64,000 bases of DNA, from NCBI RefSeq assembly GCF_002288925.2, contig NW_022098004.1, forward strand, positions 7,943,604 through 8,007,603. Reading direction: 5' to 3'. The stretch comes from Delphinapterus leucas (Eukaryota > Chordata > Mammalia > Artiodactyla > Monodontidae). Made by a program: the position numbers and the translations under genes. This document shows, one piece after another, positions 1 through 10,093 of this stretch. The notes below the pieces were generated by a model. It did no database searches, was not told the DNA's origin, and saw only the letters and a list, made by a program, of their open reading frames with translations. How positions within the stretch are numbered: the stretch's first letter is position 1; the number at the start of each line of letters is the position of its first letter.

Positions 1-95
1 CTGGCTCTGCATTCTCACAGGCATTGGGCCTGCATCAGATCCTACCCCCTAATCCCCTAATATCCAGGAGGAATGGCGACCATAAAAGTTTTCTG

Positions 96-285
96 GGGCT
101 TCCCTGGTGGTGCAGTGGTTGAGAGTCCACCTGCCGATGCAGGGGACACGGGTTCGTGCCCCGGTCCGGGAGGATCCCGCATGCCGCGGAGCGGCTGGGC
201 CGGTGAGCCATGGCCGCTGGGCCTGTGCATCCGGAGCCTGTGCTCCGCGACGGGAGAGGCCACAGCAGTGAGAGGCCCACGTACC

Positions 286-313
<28 letters not shown>
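96..313 (+). mobile_element. CHR-type SINE (short form), + strand
   Basis: Cetacean tRNA-Glu-derived SINE. It opens with gggcttccctggtggtgcag (tRNA-like head with an A-box-like segment), then a B-box-like ggttcgtgcc segment, a GC-rich body and a poly(A) run of about 28. The 12-bp direct repeat aaaagttttctg at 84-95 and 314-325 is the target-site duplication. The intact duplication and long tail indicate a recent retroposition made by L1 machinery. It is non-coding. Confidence 0.93.
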
Positions 314-321
<8 letters not shown>

Positions 322-429
322 TCTGAAGCAGAATAGCAGGACCGTTCCTCTATTCTACAAAGATCAGCTAGATCAGGATTGGGTAAGGATGTCGGTGTGT
401 GCTCATAGCCAGGTGGCTTATGATACTGA

Positions 430-830
430 AGTATTGGAATTGCCCTGTATGATCAACATAGGCTTAGCAAAATACACTTTGGTATTCCAATAAGCTGGAA
501 TCCTATGCAACATTTAATATGATTATTAAAATCTATGCTTCCTGACATGGGAAAAATACCCATGGCCTATTACTGAGTAGAAAAAGCAGGCAACCAACTA
601 TGCCCAATACTGTTTTAATGGAAAATGTGCACACACGTGGGTATGTGGGAATGTGAAAGCAATGGTCTTTCCTGATACCTCCCAACATGTTACAGTACTT
701 ATTCTGGGAGATTGAAGGTGACTTTGAATTCCCTCCTTATGCTTTCAGATAGTGTCTGAATTTATTGTGACAAGCATGTCTTGATTTTATAAGAAAAGTA
801 GCATTTTTTAACATATATTGAAAGCTGCTA
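430..830 (+). mobile_element. Old L1 3' end (L1M type), + strand
   Basis: The order of segments resembles the 3' end of ancient mammalian L1: a degenerate aat-act-atgca stretch near 490-515, then gacatgggaaaa near 545, a region like the usual gtgaaaaaagcaggt segment near 577-590, and later a stretch ending in tttataagaaaa. It is strongly diverged with no open frame. The subfamily is not assigned. Confidence 0.6.
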
Positions 831-2140
831 TATTTTATTTACTGTAATAAATTTATGTCCTATCAGGATTTTGTAAAGCTTTTTACATTACTTGCCCTTA
901 TTGGCCAAATTAAGACACAATACTATTAGAAAAATTTTTTTAAATTAAAAAAATAACATCTCCAAAGAATTTGAAAGATTAAGTTGAAAAATAAATGGTT
1001 TGCCTATTTTATGGGTTATATTATAAATGGAAACCAAATATCAGCTGGGCGGCATCAGAGAAAGTAGACTTGGCTGGGAGTGAGGGATGGGGGACGCAGG
1101 CAATGCTAACTTGAGGCAAAGATACAGGTGGGGAGTTGGGTAGCAACAGGCAAATAGAAACAATATTTCTATTGTTTGGGGGGGCAGTTGTAGATGATGT
1201 ATAAGGGTCTGTTGTGACCACAGAAGCGCTTTTTGGGCAAACAAGCCTGGGAATTTGTGAAATGACTGAAATTTTCCCTCTGCCTTTAAATTTAGACTTT
1301 TCTTCAATTTGTGCATAACTCCAGATTCAGCCATGCCTTTTCCTGGTAATCTTCTGTCCTGTCTCTAAACGTTGGGTGTCTGCTTGGCCCCCTAGCTGAG
1401 AAGTGGCTGTGCACATAGCCAAGGAAACAATTGTCGTTCTCATGTCTCCTTAAATGAGGTCTTTTTCTTGTTAAACATCATTGCAGGCAAACTTTATTCT
1501 AAAATACTGCGGCACAGTTGGAATTTCAGCCAGTGGTGTTTTTGAATTCCAATGCAAGAAGTGATTTCTTTAATGAAATTTGATGCAAAGTGCAAAACGT
1601 GAAATCTGAAATCAATATTGTGAATCCAGGTTTTAGCTAAGTTATGAAGGGGCTGGAAGGAGAGAGCAGGAATTTTTTCAAGCAAATTAAATAAAATTAG
1701 ACATTTAAAAAGTTATCTCTGGGGCTTAATATAAACAACAGCAACAAACATACGTTTAAAAGTGGCTTTAGAAGCATGGTCAGTGGAGAATTCCTTAAAA
1801 AATTCCACAGCATCATAAGCATAAATCTCATTTTATTAATGATTGAACAAAAATAGTATTTATTCCACAAATCTTACTTTTTTTCTACTAAAAAAAAAAA
1901 TCCTGTGTCTTATCAGAAGTCCTCTAGCTTTGGGATGATATTTCATAAATAAAGCAATAACATGAAATAAACACAAGACACATTCTGATTGGAAGCTAAT
2001 AAAAATGTTGCAAGACGCAGGTCAAAAATAAAAAAACCAAGGAATTCTCCAAATTATCTCTTTACAGTATATCCCTTTACCACTGATGAAGACAGTGTGT
2101 TCTTTATTATCTGCACTAAGGCAGCTTTAAAATAACTTCC
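831..2140. other. Unassigned AT-rich sequence
   Basis: AT-rich sequence with short A and T runs and no repeat family or coding frame that I recognise. A minus-strand frame of 97 codons near 1041-1334 has no domain-like features and is probably chance. Confidence 0.5.
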
Positions 2141-2144
2141 TTCA

Positions 2145-2305
2145 TTGTTTCATAGATCTATATTTTTGTCTCTCTAGCAAGATTTCAGGCTATTGAAGGC
2201 AAGGACCATTTTCTCTGTTTCCCTGTTATTTCCCACTACTTGGTTGTCAGGAGAGTTGGGGATGTGTCAGGTGCTTCACAATTATTTATTCACTGGGCAA
2301 GAAAG
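2145..2305 (+). mobile_element. L2 3'-end fragment, + strand
   Basis: The segment around 2180-2290 has the L2 3'-end pattern: a 'gcaaggacc' core (the decayed 'gagggcaggga' region), then 'tcaggtgcttcacaattatttattc', which corresponds to the 'aggtgctcaataaatattt' tail. Diverged and truncated at the 5' side. Confidence 0.5.
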
Positions 2306-2774
2306 AATTGGAATCAGAAAAGAATAGGTTTCATTTTTCACATGACTTACAACTCCAGTTGATTGTTAATAGCTCCTTGGAGTCCTGAGTTAAGAAAGAT
2401 TCTGAGGATCAGTTGGCACCATGTAAAGAATATCGTGGTTGATGGAGGTAAAGTCTGTGGGGGGTACAAAAGCAGCGGTACCTATGCTACGTTCAGTCCC
2501 TGTCCCTGAATTAACCAACCCCAGAGCTGCCACACCTTTGGAGTCTGTTAGGTGAGAAAAACACTTCTCATTATTTAGGCCACTTTGAATCAATTTTTCT
2601 TACACATCGCTAAAAGCATCCCATATGATACAGTCTCCTATTCACCAAACCCAAAACTTCAACAGAAACTTTTTTTGACTCATAAATTATGATTTTTCCC
2701 CACTAGGGAATTAATATGTTTTATTGAAACACCACATGAGATATAAGGTTGCAAAAGTTCTCAAATATTGATTC
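2306..2774. other. Unassigned sequence
   Basis: No repeat or gene recognised. Base composition is ordinary and there is no long open frame. Confidence 0.5.
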
Positions 2775-2940
2775 TCCTACTTACTAGATGAGTGACTTCT
2801 GCTTAGGTTTTCTTAAGGTGCTCCAAGCCTCTGTTTTCTGATTTGTAAAAACGGGACAGTGTATATCTTCACAGAATTATTCTGAGAATTAAATAAGATA
2901 ATTCAAGCAGGTAAACACACATAACATATAGCAGGTGTAC
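2775..2940 (+). mobile_element. MIR SINE fragment, + strand
   Basis: Shows the MIR order: 'gcctctgttttctgatttgtaaaaacggga' corresponds to the cctcagtttcctcatctgtaaaatggg core, followed by 'gaattattctgagaattaaataagataat' (gaggattaaatgagataat) and a 'cacataacatatagcaggtg' tail. Ancient tRNA-derived SINE with no target-site duplication left. Confidence 0.75.
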
Positions 2941-2944
2941 CAGT

Positions 2945-3350
2945 CAGCTGAGTTTCTTGCTTTTCTGACCTCCTTGAGGAAGTTTAAGCTCAACCACTTT
3001 ATAAAAGCATCCACTTTACTTCATTGCTGGAGTTCTGCCCCAGCATCTCTTCACAGAGAGCTCTGGCAGCTCTGGAGGGAGGGAGCGGAGGGCTTTCCCT
3101 TTGGACTGATTGATTTCTTCACACTCGTGCGGCAGTTCTGGCATCGCATCCCCCCAGCTCTGGTGCAGCTGGAAGGCAATCTAATCAGGAAAAGAAATTC
3201 AATGCAAACTAATATACAATTTGGAAACCTTCTGAGAGTTGGTGCATTTTACACTTTGGAAGATTTTTGCTCTTATTTTATTACTGGGGCTCCTGATAAA
3301 TTAAAGAGAGATGAGCTGTTCCTCGGCCAAAGAAACCCTTACATTTAAAT
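2945..3350. other. Unique sequence, possible conserved non-coding element
   Basis: Not assignable to a repeat. A plus-strand frame of 137 codons (2935-3348) is open across it, but its start lies in the MIR tail and the product has no recognisable domain. The octamer TGATTGAT (PBX-HOX half-site type) lies at 3107-3114. Low repeat content and mixed composition fit either a neutral relic or a conserved element; only alignment can decide. Confidence 0.3.
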
Positions 3351-3589
3351 TAAAGTTTAAACCTTTTCTGCGGTTCCTCTGTCAGACTCATAGGACTGTG
3401 TCAGAAGGGACTTGAGCTATGTGACAGTGTTTTATTTATTTTTTCTTGGCCAAAAATGTCTGATTTTTTTCTCTGCGATTTTGTAGTTTGTCACCAGAAT
3501 GTTGTTCTCTAATATAAACGAAGTGGCTGAAGCTGTAGGGAGAATGACTTAACATTTAAGAATTGATTCAACACCTAATACATTTCAAA
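3351..3589. other. Unassigned sequence
   Basis: T-rich stretches alternate with ordinary sequence. No repeat family or gene recognised. Confidence 0.5.
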
Positions 3590-3722
3590 ATAGTTAAGAG
3601 AATGGGTTTAAAGTCCAGACAGATTTGGTGGTTGATCATACCACTTAACAGCTATATGACCTTGAACAAATTGTTTGCCTCTTCAAGCCTTTGTTTCCAT
3701 ATCTGTAAAATGGACACGATGC
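3590..3722 (+). mobile_element. MIR SINE fragment, + strand
   Basis: 'ttaacagctatatgaccttgaacaaattg' followed by 'cctcttcaagcctttgtttccatatctgtaaaatgga' matches the MIR middle section (ctagctgtgtgaccttgggcaagt and the cctcagtttcc core). Truncated at its 3' end by the neighbouring LTR. Confidence 0.85.
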
Positions 3723-3724
3723 TT

Positions 3725-4072
3725 GCATTGTCTAACCATTGCTGTATAAAAGCCTACCAGCAACAATCGTTTTTTATTTCTCAAGCGTCTGTGTGTCACA
3801 TGAACTCATCTGCACTTGGTTGGGTGGCTCTGCTCCTCTAGGCTGGACTCGCTCACATGACTGTGGGTTGCAGGGAGTCAGCTGGGGCAGCTCTGCACCA
3901 CGTGGCCCCCATCCTTCTGGGAACAGCAGGCTGCTCTTATCACGGTCATGGCAGGGGCTGGGAGTGTGAGCCCAATCTTTCGAGCCCTTATCAGGCCTCT
4001 CATCACACCTGCTACGGTTTCATTGGCCAAAGCAAGTTACATGGCCAAGCACAAAGTCGAGGGCTAGGGGAT
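3725..4072 (-). mobile_element. MLT1-type LTR (ERVL-MaLR), - strand
   Basis: Reads as the reverse complement of a MaLR LTR: 'taaccattgctgtataaaagcctaccagcaacaatcg' mirrors the end of the LTR, followed by 'gggtggctctgctcctctaggctggactcgctcac' and ending with 'cattggccaaagcaagttacatggccaag'. Solo LTR remnant without internal retroviral genes. The subfamily is uncertain. Confidence 0.7.
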
Positions 4073-4075
4073 TAT

Positions 4076-4240
4076 GCCCCCCGCTCCTCCTTTGCCCCCC
4101 TCCTCCTCCGTCCTCCTTCCATCCCTCCTCCTCTTCTCTTTCTCCTCCTTCTCTGGTCCCTCCTTTCCCCCCCTCCTCCCCCCTCCCCCTCCTCCCTCCC
4201 CCCCCTCCTCCTCTTTCTGCTTCCTCTTCTCTTTCCGGGC
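4076..4240 (+). repeat. Homopurine-homopyrimidine (CCT/CTT)-rich tract
   Basis: About 160 bases almost wholly C and T on the plus strand, built from irregular ctcctcc, cccctcct and ttctcctcc units; the complementary strand is GA-rich. Open frames across it are low-complexity artefacts. Mirror-symmetric stretches of this kind can form triplex (H-DNA) structures in vitro. It directly abuts the MLT1 remnant. Confidence 0.9.
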
Positions 4241-4394
4241 AATTGGGTTTGGAGGGGGGGAAGCCAAGTTGTATTAAGCTCTCTCTACCTGACACCTTGG
4301 AGGTACCTGACTCATGTTGACTTAACAAAAACCATAAGGCAGTTTGTACTGAGCTCATAGAAACGTGTATGCTCATGCACGGACACACGCATGC

Positions 4395-4416
4395 CTGTGT
4401 GCACACACACACACAA
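4395..4416 (+). repeat. Short CA dinucleotide run
   Basis: 'gtgcacacacacacacaatcaca' is a short interrupted CA microsatellite, continuing a purine-pyrimidine alternating stretch that starts near 4365. Confidence 0.8.
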
Positions 4417-4419
4417 TCA

Positions 4420-5200
4420 CACGGCTTGAAGATTTTGGACTATCTTTGCTTATGAATAAAAAAATGACCTCAGTCTTGTCAAATGCTTCAGGAGAGAAAA
4501 AACATTTTCTCTTTCATGCCATCATTTGCTCAAAGGCAGATCCAGAGTGTTCATTCAAATGTTTCTTCTCTCCTGATTATCTTGTACAAAGCTCTCCATT
4601 TGGGAATAGTTGCAGGTTTCCTTGTCATTCTCCAGCTCTGGTTTATATAAAAATGGATCATCTGTTGAGGCAAACTTCAAAGCCGGAGAGTGCCCTAAGT
4701 TATAAATGGTTCTGTCTTTTAATTCAGGCATAATCCTATTAGAGACACAGCTCTCAGGGCTGGGGAATCCTTTTAGGACTCTTTGATCAAAGGAGCACTT
4801 TTGAGTTCAGTGGCTTCAGCTGTCCAAGTCCTAAAAATAACAGGGAACCCATTTAATATCTGGAAATGTCAATTTCTCTCATTTCTGGTGAAAGAAGTAC
4901 ATTCTCAAGTGAACCAGTACCCGTTTTTGAATTCAGGGGAAAAAGTGGGAAGCAGGAATAGCGTTGTGCTGTATTTCCGAAGTGTGCAGGACTAACCTTT
5001 GCTGATGCACCAAATAACTTTAGGTGGCATTAAATTATATCCAAAGGCGTTTGGTACCCTGCTCATTCACTGACCATCGTCAAACGATCTCTCTGATTAT
5101 GAGGTGAAAGTTTCAGTTTGGGCTTTGTCTTTAGCGTCTCGAAATCTTGTTAGCTTTTCTGTTTCACAGAGATCATTAGCCAGTCTTGACCCAAGACTCC
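4420..5200. other. Repeat-free block, possible enhancer with MEF2-like site and E-box
   Basis: About 780 bases without any recognised repeat, unlike the surroundings. It holds an exact MEF2-type motif CTAAAAATAA at 4831-4840, eight bases after an E-box CAGCTG at 4817-4822. MEF2 and bHLH factors are known to act together in muscle and neuronal enhancers. Spacing and motifs are seen directly; function is inference. Short open frames here look fortuitous. Confidence 0.35.
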
Positions 5201-5319
5201 GAGGCTCTGTGCTTTCTGCTAGCCTCTGCTTCTGTGCTCCCCGTCATTCTCTTGACCAGCACTGCTTTTCTCGCCCTGTCTCACTCGCTCTGCTTCCTTC
5301 GTGGGGTTGACCTCTTTGC

Positions 5320-5740
5320 TGTGTGTTAACACACCAAACACATTCCCACCTCGGAAACTTAGCACACTTTGTTCCTTCTGTTCTGGAGTCTCTCCCCCCG
5401 TTTAATCCATGTGACTGAATCCCTCATGTTCTCTGATCTTTAATCGAACGCTGCCTTTTCCTGAGGCTAGCTCTGTCCACTCTATTTCAAATGGCTCCCC
5501 ACCTCTGGCGTTCTCTCTCTTCCCGCTCTGCTTTATTTTCTTTTCATAGCACTTTTCATCACCTATTGTATTGTAGGGTTACTTATTTGTTTATTGTTTT
5601 TCTCCCTCAGAAGAAGATAAGCTTCATACTTGTAGGAATTTTTGTCAGTTTGGTTCACTACCATATGCCCAAGACTTAGAACAGTGCCTGGCAAGTGGAA
5701 GATGCTCGTTAGAATTTTTGTTGAATGGATGAATGAGAGA
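5320..5740 (+). mobile_element. L2 LINE 3' end, + strand
   Basis: Ordered L2 features: 'gctttattttcttttcatagcacttttcatcacc', then 'ttatttgtttattgtttttctccctcagaagaagataagcttcat', 'ggttcactaccatatgcccaagacttagaacagtgcctgg' and the tail 'ttgttgaatggatgaatgag'. This is the standard layout of the L2 3' region. No coding potential remains. Confidence 0.85.
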
Positions 5741-6449
5741 ACTGATTTTTGACATTGGTGAGTGGAATTACTTAGTTAGAGTTTAGTAACACTGCTGTTT
5801 GCATTGTAATTATTTTTACCTGCACTTTCTATTTAAGGCAAGTGACACTAACATCTGGGCCCACAATTCCTGGTCCAGAATTCCTTTAAAATTCCATATT
5901 CTGATGCTTCAGTTATCTGTCAAGGCTCTGAATTCATGGCAATATTCAATACACTCTTGGGATCATTTATAGTCCAGAGGAAATATGGATCTCATTGGGG
6001 TTTGAATTGAATATTTTGAGGCCCTATATCAATTTATGTTTTTTTACTTTTTTTTCTGAGTTTCTCATATACAGTCCACATTTTTCATGATCTGGAGAAT
6101 GGAATTTGTTGACAAGAGGGCTCTGTGCTCTTTTTGGGGGCTTGCCTCAAATGTAACTGAAGAATTCACCAATGGAATTTAGATTCCAACTATACCCCAA
6201 GTGCCATATTAGAAGTAGCCCAGTGGGCTTGTCTGAGATCAAGCATGTGAGGCATGTCCAGACACGCAGAGGATTTAGTCTAATGGACACCAGCATCAGA
6301 GAAATGAAAGATGGTGGAAAAAACCTTTAGGGAGGCAAAAAATTTGAGGCCTGAGCTCGACAGTGATTTGCGAGCAGAGGCCTGTGACTCAAAACCGATT
6401 TAGATGTGTCTGAGCAGTCCACACCCAAGTAGGTGCAGTGACCCAATTA
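5741..6449. other. Unassigned sequence
   Basis: Ordinary composition with no repeat signature or coding frame that I recognise. Confidence 0.5.
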
Positions 6450-6700
6450 ATTCTTATGCAACAAATTTATCGAGCCCTCCTCCTATGTGCCAAGCACTGT
6501 TCTAAGTGATGGCCACCCAGTGATGAAGAAACAGATGAGACCCCTATGATCATGGAGCTTAACATCTAGCCCATGAGGTGACATACAAGCCAACACACCC
6601 AAATAATAATTCAGTTACAAACTGGGGGAAGATCTTTGAAGGAAATGTATAGAGAGAAGTGGCAGAGACTAATAGCAGGGGTCAGGGGCTCTGACTTAGA
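6450..6700 (-). mobile_element. L2 3' end, - strand
   Basis: Reverse-complement L2 pattern: 'caacaaatttatcgagccctcctcctatgtgccaagcactgttctaagtg', then 'atgaagaaacagatgagacccctatgatcatggagcttaacatctag', corresponding to the L2 tail read backwards. Downstream purine-rich sequence to about 6700 continues the same element. Confidence 0.75.
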
Positions 6701-6832
6701 TTGGGGGTGAGGGCATCTAGGATGCAAGCTGAAGGTCTGACCAGGCCACCTTGTGACTCCCAATCTGTGCCCTCTCGTCTCTTCACCCAGGAGTCCTTCC
6801 TGCCCTTCTCTTACTCATTTTTTACTCCAAGG

Positions 6833-7010
6833 CCAGTGGTTATTAAGCTGATTATTGAAATCTCCAAAGGAGATTACAAATGTACAACCCTGGGACCCTT
6901 CACAAATGAAGGGACTCTGAATCTCCAGGGATGGGTCCAGGGAATCTGCATTTTGAAAACATACCTGCATATTCTTTGGCTAGCTCAGGTTTGGGAACTC
7001 TGTTTAACCA
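6833..7010 (+). mobile_element. MER5A-like hAT element
   Basis: Short non-autonomous hAT-Charlie type element: 'ccagtggttattaagctgattattgaaatctcc' at one end, a middle 'gggactctgaatctccagggatgggtcc' and 'gggaatctgcattttgaaa', and 'caggtttgggaactctg' at the other end. This matches the MER5A order (cagtggttctcaa ... gagaaccactg) with heavy decay. Confidence 0.65.
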
Positions 7011-7059
7011 TCCAGGAGAGCTTCTGAGGCTCCCCCACTTCTCCCACCAAATAACTCCT

Positions 7060-7262
7060 TGGAACAGTTTGGCTTAAATGCCAGCCTCTGCTTTCCCTCC
7101 CTCATTTTTCACCATCATTGTTCTGGAGCCCAAGCATACTGGGCCACATAATTGATTCACCTGCGCATCTCCTTTACCTGTCTGGAAGCCCCCTCGGGGC
7201 AGGGCTTGGATTTTCATGACTATATTCCCAGCCTGCAGCACAGGGCCATTCCTCATGAGAGA
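7060..7262 (+). mobile_element. L2-like fragment, + strand
   Basis: The segment 'cctgtctggaagccccctcggggcagggcttggattttcatgactatattcccagcctgcagcacagggcc' follows the L2 3'-region order (gaggggcaggga ... tatccccagcgcctagcacagtgcc). Divergence is high. Confidence 0.5.
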
Positions 7263-7500
7263 TTAAATGAATTATAATGATAACCAGCCTTAGGTGTGTC
7301 CTTACTATGAGCCCAGAAGTTTCCTGATACTTACATAATTCGCTAAATCCTTCCAAATTCCCCAGGAGGTGGATACTGTTATTATCTCTACTCTAGGGAA
7401 GAGAAAAGTGAGACACAAAGAGCTTAAGCAATGCAAACACATCGCTAGAAATGGCAGAACCAGGCGGCCTGATCCCAGAATCCAGACCCTTGATCATCAT
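7263..7500 (-). mobile_element. MIR SINE, - strand
   Basis: Reverse-complement MIR: 'ccttactatgagcccagaagt', 'aattccccaggaggtggatactgttattatc', 'gaagagaaaagtgagacacaaagagcttaagcaatg', 'agaaatggcagaaccaggcggcctgatcccagaatccagacc'. This covers most of the element. A GAAT-type run (7508-7543, aatgaatgaatgaa) follows. Confidence 0.85.
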
Positions 7501-7544
7501 GCCCTCAGTAAATGAATGAATGAACCAGTGAATGAATGAATGAT

Positions 7545-8090
7545 TTTTGTGTCACCCCACCCCATTTTATTCTTGAAAAATTAGTGCATACTGTGTTGGG
7601 GACACCTGTAGAGTGATAGGAAACTTTGTTCTCTGCTAACCTAAACCCTGTTTTGGTTTATTCCTGGCTTTTGAAGATATCATTACAAATTCCTTGAGAA
7701 AGGCACTGGAAGAAAGTTTTGCAGGGAGAATTTCCTAGTAGATAGCCTCTCTCTTTCTCTTTCATCCAGCCCGAACATAACTGGTCTCATAAGGCACACT
7801 GTTAAATTGTAGATACTTGCTGTTGATACTTATGGTTGTTCTATGTGGCTGGGGCAAGATAGGGGGAACTAATCTTGGTTTACCAAACCTGATGCATAGA
7901 GGGAGTCTCTGTGGGCCTCTCTTGAAATCCTAAAGTGCCCAGAACCCTCTTCTCTTGCATCTTGTCTGAGGTAAATAAGGTACAGTTATCATTCACTTAA
8001 CACCCCTGCATGCCAGGCACCGCACAGGTAACATACCTGCCACCACTTAGCTCATAGGGGCACTTTGGTTGGATGCTCGACCCACCTAAT
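7545..8090. other. Largely unassigned; weak MIR trace near 7980-8060
   Basis: No gene. The stretch near 7980-8060 (gttatcattcacttaacacccctgcatgccaggcaccgcac) vaguely resembles the MIR 3' half on the minus strand but is too decayed to define. Confidence 0.4.
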
Positions 8091-8091
8091 T

Positions 8092-8320
8092 CACTGATAT
8101 GCAAACTTTGGTTATATCAAAGCCACTTGGAGACCCTGGCAAACATACAAAGACCCAGGTGCTGTCGTATTTCAAGAACCCTGGCCTCTGTTCTTTAGTA
8201 GCTTTCCAGGGGATTCTGATACACACATTTGAGTTCCTCTGTACGAAGGCAGGGGTCCTCACACTTTAGGACACATCAGAATTGCCTGGGGGAGCTTTTT
8301 AATGCCGAGCTAGCTGGTGC
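8092..8320 (+). mobile_element. MER5-like hAT remnants, probably two adjacent pieces
   Basis: 8092-8250 resembles a MER5-type element (tgcaaactttggttatatcaaagccacttgg ... gggattctgatacaca). A new MER5A start follows at about 8253 (ggggtcctcacactttaggacacatcagaattgcctggggga). The second is cut off near 8320. Confidence 0.55.
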
Positions 8321-8573
8321 TCATATGATCATCTGATGCAGGATCACATCTCGGGCTTCATTCTCACCTGCAGCTGCCTGCGGTCTGGGAAGGCAGTAAG
8401 TTGATTGCTTCTCCTGCGTCCTAAATATTCCAGCTCTCCCTTCCCTGCCGCGCCCTTCAGCCTGCTGTGGGGAGTTCTGGGGCTGCCTAACATCCTGGGA
8501 GCAAAACCCTGAGAAGGAGCCCCCTGCCTTTTATTTTGAACACAGTGTTTTTGCTCTAGGTGGCTTTTTGGGT
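8321..8573. other. Unassigned sequence
   Basis: GC-richer unique stretch immediately upstream of a SINE insertion. No gene or repeat recognised. Confidence 0.45.
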
Positions 8574-8588
8574 CAGGTCTGTTTTTTG

Positions 8589-8791
8589 TTTTTGTTTTTG
8601 TGGTACGCGGGCCTCTCACTGTTGTGGCCTCTCCCGTTGCAGAGCACAGGCTCAGGACGCGCAGGCTCAGCGGCCATGGCTCACGGGCCCAGCCACTCCG
8701 CGGCATGTGGGATCCTCCTGGACCGGGGCACGAACCCGTGTCCCCTGCATCGGCAGGCGGACTCTTAACCACCGAGCCACCAGGGAAGCCC
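8589..8791 (-). mobile_element. CHR-type SINE (short form), - strand
   Basis: Reverse-complement copy: a T-rich tail interrupted by g, then the GC-rich body and the tRNA-derived head ending ccaccagggaagccc. The 15-bp target-site duplication caggtctgttttttg lies at 8574-8588 and 8792-8806. Recent insertion; three overlapping open frames across it are SINE artefacts seen again at the other copies. Confidence 0.95.
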
Positions 8792-8934
8792 CAGGTCTGT
8801 TTTTTGAAGCTCAGATTAATGTGGTTTACTAAAACTTGTAAAGCCCAAGGCTAGGTTTTTTTTTTTTCCACGTGGGTTAAGATTAAGGTAAGCTCTGCCT
8901 CTAGTGAGGCCTGTTCTGTGTTGCATTTTCCTAA

Positions 8935-9085
8935 GCCGGTTCACACCCAGCCTCTCCTTCGATCCTCCCCAAGTTCAATAAGATTGGAGGGGCTGACTTT
9001 ACAGAAGGGGAGACTGAAGCACAAGAGAGATGAAGTGACCTGCTCAGTGGCTCCGGGTGAGTGAATTACGTGGCTGGGGCAATAA
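8935..9085 (-). mobile_element. MIR SINE fragment, - strand
   Basis: 'gactttacagaaggggagactgaagcacaagagagatgaagtgacctgctcagtggctccgggtgagtg' corresponds to the reverse complement of the MIR core (ttttacagatgaggaaactgaggcacagagaggttaagt...). Confidence 0.75.
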
Positions 9086-9505
9086 CTGAGGACTGGTGGC
9101 TCCCAAGTGGTACTTGAATAGCCTGTGCCAGTCCCTTCACACTGGCTCCCATGACATCAGTGGTCCTTGATGTCTGGAGCTGAAGCTGTGGGTTGGGGGA
9201 CATCTGCAAAAACTTCTCCTAACAAGGCATTCACTAACTTCAGCTTCTACCAGAAACCACGGTGACACTAGCTAGACTTGGGGCTCTGGTGATAAACTGG
9301 CAGTAATGAAATCTCAATATCTACCCGCAAAGAGAAAAACAAAAAATCCATAACGGGCCCTGATGGACCATTAAGTGTTAATAGGAATAATACAAATGCC
9401 CAACAGAGTACATTACTGAACTGAGTAAGCCTCGCCCAGCCCATCGCAATCTGTATCGTCTCAGTATTTTAACTGTACATGTATATGTTGGATTGAGAAT
9501 AACAG
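9086..9505. other. Unassigned sequence
   Basis: Unique sequence with no recognised repeat or gene. Confidence 0.5.
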
Positions 9506-9514
9506 TAACTGAGA

Positions 9515-9680
9515 TTAGGGAGTCAGGGCTGTAAAAGTCAACAATAGCCCATCTTCACTCTCTAACTGAAGGGACGAATTTGGACAAGTTATTGCAACTC
9601 TCTGAGCTTCTGTTTCTATCTCTAAAATGGGAACAACCATGCTCTCTTATAGGGCTGTTGAGAGGATGAAAAGAGGTCAC
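9515..9680 (+). mobile_element. MIR SINE, + strand
   Basis: 'gagtcagggctgtaaaag', 'ggacaagttattgcaactctctgagcttctgtttctatctctaaaatggga' and 'gggctgttgagaggatgaaaagag' follow MIR order from the 5' third to the 3' half. Confidence 0.8.
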
Positions 9681-9684
9681 AAGA

Positions 9685-9865
9685 TCTCATTGTTTTAACT
9701 TGCATCTCCCTGATTTCTCAGTGAATTGAACACCTTTTCCTGTGTGGCTTTCCGAAGTTCTTTTGTGAACTGCCTGTTTATCTGCTTAGTTCAGTCTTCT
9801 TTTGAGTTGTTGACCTGTACGTTTAGATATTAATCTTTTTGTCAGATATGTTGCAAATATTACTT
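9685..9865 (-). mobile_element. L1 ORF2 3'-region fragment, - strand
   Basis: 'acttgcatctccctgatttctcagtgaattgaacaccttttcctg' and 'gttgacctgtacgtttagatattaatctttttgtcagatatgttgcaaatatt' are the reverse complement of the C-terminal part of L1 ORF2. It precedes a separate L1 3' UTR (10094-10500), so these are two L1 remnants, because the order is wrong for one element. Confidence 0.75.
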
Positions 9866-9881
9866 CCCCATCTCTTTTTTT

Positions 9882-10077
9882 TTTTTTTCGGTACGCGGGC
9901 CCCTCACTGTTGTGGCCTCTCCCGTTGCGGAGCACAGGCTCCGGACGCACAGGCTCAGCGGCCATGGCTCACGGGCCCAGCCGCTCCGCGGCATGTGGGA
10001 TCTTCCCGGACCGGGGCACGAACCCGTGTCCCCTGCATCGGCAGGCGGACTCTCAACCACTGCGCCACCAGGGAAGC
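9882..10077 (-). mobile_element. CHR-type SINE (short form), - strand
   Basis: Poly(T) followed by the GC-rich body and tRNA-like head, reverse orientation. The 16-bp target-site duplication ccccatctcttttttt is at 9866-9881 and 10078-10093. It inserted at the junction of two L1 remnants. Confidence 0.95.
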
Positions 10078-10093
10078 CCCCATCTCTTTTTTT

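Noticed and set aside
96..313. tRNA-Glu gene in the SINE heads
   Set aside because: The tRNA-like head is the normal SINE promoter region; the clover-leaf is not intact and every case is followed by SINE body, tail and target-site duplication.
4020..4412. 130-codon minus-strand frame rich in Glu and Gly
   Set aside because: Translation of the polypyrimidine tract; low-complexity artefact.
8560..8854. Recurring open frames with the same peptide at 8.6, 9.9, 13.4 and 63.2 kb (a repeated protein family?)
   Set aside because: They are translations of the same CHR SINE in its different frames, with matching target-site duplications.
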